A stretch of DNA of 64,000 bases, from the NCBI GenBank assembly GCA_030015575.1, contig CM057344.1, forward strand, positions 188,683,044 through 188,747,043, given 5' to 3'. This DNA is from Agapanthus africanus. Its lineage: Eukaryota > Streptophyta > Magnoliopsida > Asparagales > Amaryllidaceae. A program made the position numbers and the translations under genes. Shown one piece after another: positions 59,657 to 64,000 of this stretch. Each line of letters begins with the position of its first letter. Positions within the stretch are counted from its first letter, which is position 1. The notes under the pieces are model-generated. The model had not been told where the DNA came from, searched no databases, and was given only the letters and a program-made list of their open reading frames with translations.

Positions 59657-61187
59657 GAATGGATCTGGCCTTCGTGAATGGATCTGCAGTATTATCCTTC
59701 ATGTCTACTCTCCTGACCTCGATTTCCCGGCGATCAACTATCTCCCGGATCAGGTGATACCACCTCAGAATATGCCTGCATCGCTGATAAGACCTGGGTT
59801 CCTTGGCGAAAGCCACCGCTCCATTATTATCGCAATACTAAAGTATTGGATGCTCGATGGATGGAACCACACCAAGTTCGGTAATGAACTTCTTTATCCA
59901 GACAGCCTCTTTGGCAGTATCGTTGGCAGCAATGTATTCAGCCTCCATCGTCGAGTCTGCCAAGGTTTTCTGTTTGGAACTCTTTTAACAAACCGCTCCT
60001 CCATTGAGGGTGAAGACAAATCCCAAGACTGACTTAGAGTCGTCCTTATCACTTTGGAAGATTGAATCGGTAAAGGACTCCACTTTGAGTTCTCCGTTAC
60101 TATACACAAAGAACGTCTCTTTAGACCTTCTCAAGTACTTGAGAATGTTCTTCACAGCTGTCCAGTGATTCTCTCCAGGATCTGCTTGATACCTGCTCAC
60201 TACACTAAGTGAGTGTGCTACATCGGGTCTGGTACATAACATCGCGTACATGATAGAGCCTACTGCCAAAGTATAATGTATCCCTTGCATGCGAGCTCTC
60301 TCCAAATCAGTCTTGAGAGACATCTCTTTAGAGAGAGTGGGTCCTGAGATCGTGGGTATATTCCTACGCTTGGATTCTTCCATACTAAATCTCTTTAGTA
60401 TAGTGTCAATGTACCTGGATTGGGACAATCCCAAAATCCGTTTAGATCTATCTCTATAGATCTTAATTCCCAATATGTAGGCGGCATCACCTAGATCTTT
60501 CATTGAGAATCTTTGTGATAAGAAGAGCTTGACCGAGTGCAGTATAAGAACATCATTTCCTATCAAGAGTGTGCCATCTACGTACAATACGAGAAAGACA
60601 ACCTTACTCTCTGCCACTTTCTTGTATATACAAGGTTCATCTATGTTTTTTACGAAGTCAAAATCTTTGATTACGTCATCAAAATAGTTGTTCCAGCTCC
60701 GCGATACTTGCTTTAACCCATAGATGGATTAAAGTAGCTTGCACACCTTCCCGCTGCTTCTACTATCTATGAAACCCTCTGGTTGAGTCATGTTCACGCT
60801 CTCTTCTAAATCACCATTTAGAAAGGCGGTCTTAACATCCATTTGCCTGATTTCGTAGTCATGGTATGCAGCGATGGCAAGTAGGATCCGGATGGACTTA
60901 AGCATAGCCACTGGAGAAAAGGTTTTGTCATAATCCACACCTGGTCGTTGACGAAAAGCCTTTACAACAAGTCTAGCTTGTAAAGTCTCTACTTTCCTAT
61001 CTACACCATGTTTTTTCTTGAAGATCCATTTGCTCCCAATGGGTTTTACCCCTTTAGGAACGTCTTCCAAAGTCCATACTTTGTTGGTGTACATGGATTC
61101 CATCTCGGACCGCATTGCATCCAACCAATTCATAGAGTCGCCACTCATGATGGCCTGCTCGAAGCTAGTTGGGTCATCATCTTTCAT
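59657..61187 (-). mobile_element. COP5 RT and RNase H
   Basis: Motifs on the - strand: TNKVWTLEDVPKGVKPIGSK and FSPVAMLKSIRILLAIAA at the N-side, QMDVKTAFLNGDLEESV, VLYVDGTLLIGND, SMKDLGDAAYILGIKIYRD, LGLSQSRYIDTILKRFSMEE, CTRPDVAHSLSVVSRYQADP, and the RNase H end EVRRVDMKDNTADPFTKA. All in normal copia order. Confidence 0.88.
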
Positions 61188-61250
61188 GATGCAATCCTCG
61201 CTCCTACCATCGATGAGAAAATCGTAGTATCTCTCAGGTGGATGAGGAAC

Positions 61251-62604
61251 CTAACTAGTTCGGTGGAGAGGCTGAGATTCGTTGGGAACTATCGAATCCT
61301 CTTGTTCCACTAAATCTTTAGTTGTAGTCTGTGTAACTGGAACTTCTTCTTGTTTTACCTCTTTACCACTAATTTCCTTTGAAAGAAATTCCTTTTCTAA
61401 AAAGGTATCATGTTGAGCAACAAACACCTTTTGTTCCTCATTGTGGTAGAAAAAATATCCATATGAATTCTTTGGATATCCCACAAACTTGCAAAGAACT
61501 AATCGTGCCTCGAGTTTGTCTTGATTTTGCCTTTTGATATAGGCCGGACAACCCCATATCTTAACTCGTTTAAGATATGGTCTCTTCCTACTCCATATCT
61601 CATATAGTGTGGTAGGTATAGATTTAGATGGAACTTGATTCAATAGGTATGCTGCTATCTCAAGTGCATAACCCCAAAAGGAAATTGGCAACTCAGCAGT
61701 GCTCATCATAGAGCGCACCATATCTAATAGGGTGCGATTCCTCTGCTCCGATACACCGTTGTGCTGTGGTGTATAAGGAGGAGTAAGCTGAGAGAGAATC
61801 CCATTCTCTTTTAAATAGTCCAGGAACTCATTGCTCAAGTATTCTCCTCCTCGATCAGATCGAAGGATCTTAATACTTTTACCTGTTTGGTTCTCTACTT
61901 CGTGCTTATATTCTTTGAATTTCTCAAAAGCTTCAGACTTGTATTTCAACAGGAACATATGCTCGTATCTTCAGAGATCGTCAGTGAATGTAATGAAGTA
62001 CGAGAAACCATTCTAGGCATGTGTAGACACAGGACCACATACATCACTATGTATCAGTCCCAAGAGTTTTGTAACTCTTTCTCCGTGTCCACTGAACGGA
62101 GTTTTGGTCATCTTGCCTTTTGAGACATGACTGGCTAGTGTCATAAAATGAAAATTCAAACGGATTCAAATATCCATTCTTATGTAACTTAGCTAGTCGT
62201 GCCGCATTGATATGGCCTAATCTACAATGCTACAAGAAGGATTCGTTCATTTCTGAACTCTTCCACTTGTGTGTGTTTTGTAAATTAAGAATTGTAGTTT
62301 GATTTAGAACGTATATGCCATTATTTAACGAGCCTGATCCAATCAACTTTTGATTCAGGAAGAGTTTCATAACATTATCCTGTACTACAAAATTATATCC
62401 TTCTTTACTCAATAAAGAAACTGATATAATATTGCATATCAGGGTCGGAATGTAATAGCATTCGTTCAGAATCAATGTATTACCATTTGGTAATACAAGG
62501 TGATATTCGCCAACTGCTTTGGTTGCAACATTTGCACCATTCCCTACTTTTATAGAATGATCACCCTCTCCCAGTTCCCTACCTTTTCTTAGCCCATGTA
62601 ACAT
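61251..62604 (-). mobile_element. COP5 integrase and pre-integrase/protease region
   Basis: Integrase shows KILRSDRGGEYLS, LTPPYTPQHNGVSEQRNRTL and SFWGYALEIAAYLLNQVPSK. The pre-integrase part shows GEYHLVLPNGNTLILNECYY, ICNIISVSLLSKEGYNF and IGSGSLNNGIYVLNQ. Close relative of COP2. Confidence 0.87.
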
Positions 62605-62869
62605 ATTACATATGTGGGATCCCGATCAGGTACCCAGGACGTAGAGTGAACTGAGAAATAGTTCTCGATAACTAACACACCCGAAGAAGATTCATCAACA
62701 TGCTTATTCTTTGTTTGGGCTGCGTGGGAATTCAGATATGTCCATATTTCCTGCTCAGTCTTATAACAATTAAAAGAAAGAACGGAACCAACGTTCCCCT
62801 GCTCAGTATAACAAGCGGGTTCGGTCAATACATCAATGTTATTATCTTGATTAAGATGTGATATGGTCG

Positions 62870-62899
62870 CTACTTGGAGAGAGAGAGAAGAAAACACTT
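62870..62899 (-). promoter_or_regulatory. Candidate 3' splice acceptor in COP5 leader
   Basis: Pyrimidine tract on the - strand ending in TAG before CGACC. The duplicate lies at 63755-63777, where an ATG follows five bases later, as in COP3. Confidence 0.4.
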
Positions 62900-63081
62900 T
62901 AGCGTATGCTCTTGCAACATTAGATTGGTTATTATCTTATCTAATCAGGATGGCTCCCACCATTTTTATCAAATCTTCCTTCAAAAAACCCTAAAAAGGA
63001 AAGACTAGCCGGCATTAATTACTGTCTACAACTTTGCTAACCATTCAGCCAGGCCAGTGCTGGTATTTTGAGGGAGGTTCC

Positions 63082-63097
63082 CCTTGCTTTCGCAAGG
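63082..63097 (-). other. TTTC-loop hairpin in COP5 leader
   Basis: CCTTGC, loop TTTC, GCAAGG. It is a fully paired variant of the COP4 hairpin at 53354-53367. Confidence 0.65.
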
Positions 63098-63312
63098 ACC
63101 TAATTCAGATAAACCTCATCTTCCCTTAGGGGTAGCCCTATTAACAACTTTCTTGACACTTAATGGGTTAGCTAATTGTAAAGTGTAAAACTCTCCCAGG
63201 AGCAACTCTTGCTCGCAGCGGGTATCGGGATCCAACTATCTCATAGAAGGTATGCAATCTCATTGCAAATTTCAACACTTGAAATTCCCGATAATATTTT
63301 TCCCCTAACGAT

Positions 63313-63514
63313 CTATGACCTTTACAAGGTCAACAAAACATAAATCGCAAGTCAAGTTCAACCCGTACATTTCATGATTGAATTAAACCCACCCGCACGA
63401 CCCTTGACAAGGTCAACAAGGCCGTATGACTACCCTAATCCAATCGCATCTCATGCTTTAGCAGATAAACATTAGCTACCATACACTACACCTTGACAAG
63501 GTCAACAAACGTAA
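63313..63514 (-). repeat. Leader triple stem-loop array of COP5
   Basis: Hairpins at about 63486-63514, 63394-63430 and 63313-63343. The sense apical motif is TTGACCTTGTCAAGG, pairing TTGAC/GTCAA around a 3-nt loop. Outer stems are partly decayed (CTATG/CATA in the last). Confidence 0.7.
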
Positions 63515-63527
63515 CACGAATACTAAG

Positions 63528-64000
63528 TAGAGTGAACTGAGAAACAGTTCTCGATAACTAACACACTCGAAGAAGATGCATCAACATGCTTATTCATCGT
63601 TTGGGTGGCGTGGGAATCCGGACATGTCCTATTTTCTGCTCAGTCTTATAACAATTAAAAGAAAGAACGGAACCAACGTTCCCCTTCTCAATATAACAAG
63701 CGGGTTCGGTTAATACATCAATGTTATTATCTTGATTAAGACGTGACATGGTCGCTACCTGGAGAGAGAGAAGAAAACACTTTAGCGTATGCTCTTGCAA
63801 GATTAGATTGGTTATTATCTTATCTAATCAGGATGGCTTTCACCGTTTTTATCAAATCTTTCTTCAAAAAACCCTAAAAAGGAAAGACTAGCCAGGATTA
63901 ATTACAGTCTATAACTTTGCTAACCGTTCAGCCAGGCCAGTGCCGGTACTTTGAGGGAGGTTCCCCTTTCTTTCGCACGGAATTAATTAAGATAAACCTC
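63528..64000 (-). repeat. Tandemly duplicated unit in COP5, second copy (runs off window)
   Basis: Repeats 62641 onward: short no-gag segment, YAG signal, leader start up to the CAGCCAGGCCAGTG block. It is cut by the window end. Confidence 0.85.

Larger units (their letters stand above)
62641..63527 (-). repeat. Tandemly duplicated unit in COP5 leader/protease zone, first copy
   Basis: GTAGAGTGAACTGAGAAA occurs at about 62640 and 63528. The following 0.36 kb (short segment, YAG signal, leader start) and onward are repeated to the window end. The period is about 888 bp. Each copy runs from the protease start into the leader. Confidence 0.88.
59657..64000 (-). mobile_element. COP5: Angela-type Copia fragment, right end beyond window
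   Basis: On the - strand: leader (62898 and rightward), short no-gag segment and protease (62870-62230), integrase, RT and RNase H, ending at the junction with COP3 at 59657. No LTR is in the window. The coding part is moderately decayed, with several breaks, and better kept than COP4. Part of the leader-protease zone is tandemly duplicated (unit 62641-63527). Confidence 0.85.

Overview
This window looks like intergenic DNA from a large plant nuclear genome. It is made of nested LTR retrotransposons, and no host gene, rRNA gene or functional tRNA gene could be supported. The plant assignment rests on Copia elements of the Angela/BARE type (LTRs starting TGTTAG/TGTTGG with a TATGCCCTAGAGGC-like motif, an initiator-Met tRNA primer site, and a GKMTKTPF integrase motif). 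It also rests on Ty3-gypsy chromoviruses of the Tekay/Del type (LTRs TGTAACACC...GTCGTGACA, gag beginning MPPK, a CCHC knuckle, a C-terminal chromodomain). All coding parts are treated as fossils; ages are by-eye LTR divergences at an assumed 1.3e-8 substitutions/site/year.

Layout. (1) COP1, + strand, 1-9001: an old Copia whose 5' LTR lies off the left edge. It ends in a duplicated unit of internal 3' tail plus LTR. (2) COP2, - strand, 9002-23007: Copia RT, integrase, protease, gag, a 2.2-kb leader and the 5' LTR. It is interrupted by LARD1 (10981-17627), a very young non-autonomous element with 3.1-kb LTRs and only 365 bp between them. (3) COP3, + strand, from about 23008 to 59656: part of an LTR, a 2.9-kb leader and a protease region. 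It is split by two gypsy elements: GYP1 (- strand, 23125-34794, fairly young, all domains recognisable) and GYP2 (+ strand, 38476-58940, older). GYP2's 3' LTR is itself split by COP4 (- strand, 48114-58378), a Copia with similar LTRs but a very decayed interior. (4) COP5, - strand, 59657-64000: Copia pol and leader joined tail-to-tail to COP3, with its leader tandemly duplicated at the right edge.

Target-site duplications confirm four insertions: GTGAC (LARD1), ATTGT (GYP1), AACTT with a decayed partner (GYP2) and GGTCT (COP4). The order is COP1/2/3/5 oldest, then GYP2, GYP1, COP4 and finally LARD1.

The most interesting structure is in the leaders of all five Copia copies. Three stem-loops, about 80-100 nt apart, share a near-constant apical hairpin (sense TTGACCTTCGTCAAGG-like). 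They sit on outer stems whose sequences differ between copies and loops but stay paired, including compensatory changes. A fourth covarying hairpin and a conserved polypyrimidine-YAG signal lie downstream, just before the first ATG. Other points of note: a tRNA-Ile-type primer site and a tRNA-Ile-like D-arm in LARD1, a cluster of eight W-boxes in the COP2 LTR, and three copies (COP3, COP4, COP5) that share an architecture with no recognisable gag.
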